Source: an uncultured Bacteroidales bacterium | GTDB lineage: Bacteria; Bacteroidota; Bacteroidia; Bacteroidales; UBA932 | Length of the DNA: 64,000 nt | NCBI GenBank assembly: GCA_946187865.1 | Contig: CAMHST010000005.1 | Span: 1-64,000 of the forward strand | Direction: 5' to 3' | Shown here: in pieces, positions 61,670-64,000 of the stretch | Layout of the letters: every line of letters starts with the position of its first letter | How positions within the stretch are numbered: position 1 is the first letter of the stretch | Notes under the pieces: model-generated | What the model was told of the DNA's origin: nothing | The model's database searches: none | Seen by the model: only the letters and a program-made list of their open reading frames with translations | Translations under genes and position numbers: made by a program

Positions 61670-62005
61670 CTATTCCTTCTCGTAGTTTACTTCTTTGGCG
61701 TCGGAGAGGTCCGTGATGGTGATTTTCCCGTCGTCCGGGCTTTGGGCCGACTGCTGCTGGGGACGGTCCTGGCGGCGGGCTTCGGCTTTCTCCTGCTCCC
61801 TGGCGGCTTCCTTTTCCAGTTTGGCGGCCCTTATCTGATAATAGAGGTCACGGCCGTACCAAACCAGCGCGATGCATCCCAGCAGCACGCCGAAAAAGCC
61901 TGCGCGCCAAATGAGCATGAAGGCGATTACCACAAAGATACTGTCTTTGATCATGCGCCATTTGCGGTCCCGGTATCCGAAAGAAAACATAGTACTTCCT
62001 GTCAT
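61670..62005 (-). CDS. Small hypothetical membrane protein
   Basis: TM segment DSIFVVIAFMLIWRAGFFGVLLGCIALVWY and charged tail. Confidence 0.6.
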   Translation of the reverse strand: MTGSTMFSFGYRDRKWRMIKDSIFVVIAFMLIWRAGFFGVLLGCIALVWYGRDLYYQIRAAKLEKEAAREQEKAEARRQDRPQQQSAQSPDDGKITITDLSDAKEVNYEKE

Positions 62006-62034
62006 TTTGTCATAAAGTTTACAAAGATACAAAG

Positions 62035-62071
62035 ATTCTGCGAGAATCCGTGCGAGGGATTCCCGCAGAAT
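62035..62071 (-). terminator. 15-bp near-perfect hairpin downstream of recQ
   Basis: ATTCTGCGAGAATCC-gtgcgag-GGATTCCCGCAGAAT (one mismatch). Confidence 0.5.
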
Positions 62072-62124
62072 ACAGATGGGACAAATCCTGTGCTACAGGA
62101 AATGCCGGGATAGCGCTGCCGGCG

Positions 62125-64000
<1,876 letters not shown>

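Noticed and set aside
59840-62113. 757-aa ORF antisense to dnaG and the small membrane protein
   Set aside because: Shadow ORF; also spans an intergenic promoter-like region with no domain signature.

Overview
This window looks like a chromosomal segment from a fairly high-GC Bacteroidota/Bacteroidales organism. The taxon is inferred from gene content, TAnnTTTG-type promoter motifs and Bat operon layout, not from a search. It is densely packed with mostly housekeeping genes: cysS, xth, ltaE-like, aroE, ssb, lysS, a uridine-kinase-like nucleoside kinase, uvrA, an acyl-CoA ligase, two tandem deoxynucleoside kinases, aroK, recJ, parC, era, an RsuA/RluB-family pseudouridine synthase, a TonB/ExbD/ExbB cluster, truA, a moxR-DUF58-Bat operon, glyA, miaA, serC-serA, metG-dnaG and recQ. 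There is a partial tRNA-Arg at the left edge, and recQ is truncated at the right edge. I found no prophage, IS element, CRISPR array or obvious defence island. The unusual signals are small palindromic repeat families: (1) an 81-bp, exactly dyad-centred intergenic element present twice in inverted orientation around aroK-recJ; (2) a 70-bp palindrome inside the coding sequences of cysS and a TrmH-family gene, sharing a conserved loop (GCATCGGCCTTYWTNTYTGC), with a probable degenerate third member in metG; (3) a TGCGCNGCAACATGGC motif clustered in consecutive spacers at 22.3-23.7 kb; (4) a triple-hairpin spacer inside the moxR/Bat operon; (5) a 19-bp perfect stem after ssb. There is also an apparent BatD-BatE gene fusion. 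All sequence comparisons were made by eye, and no database was searched.
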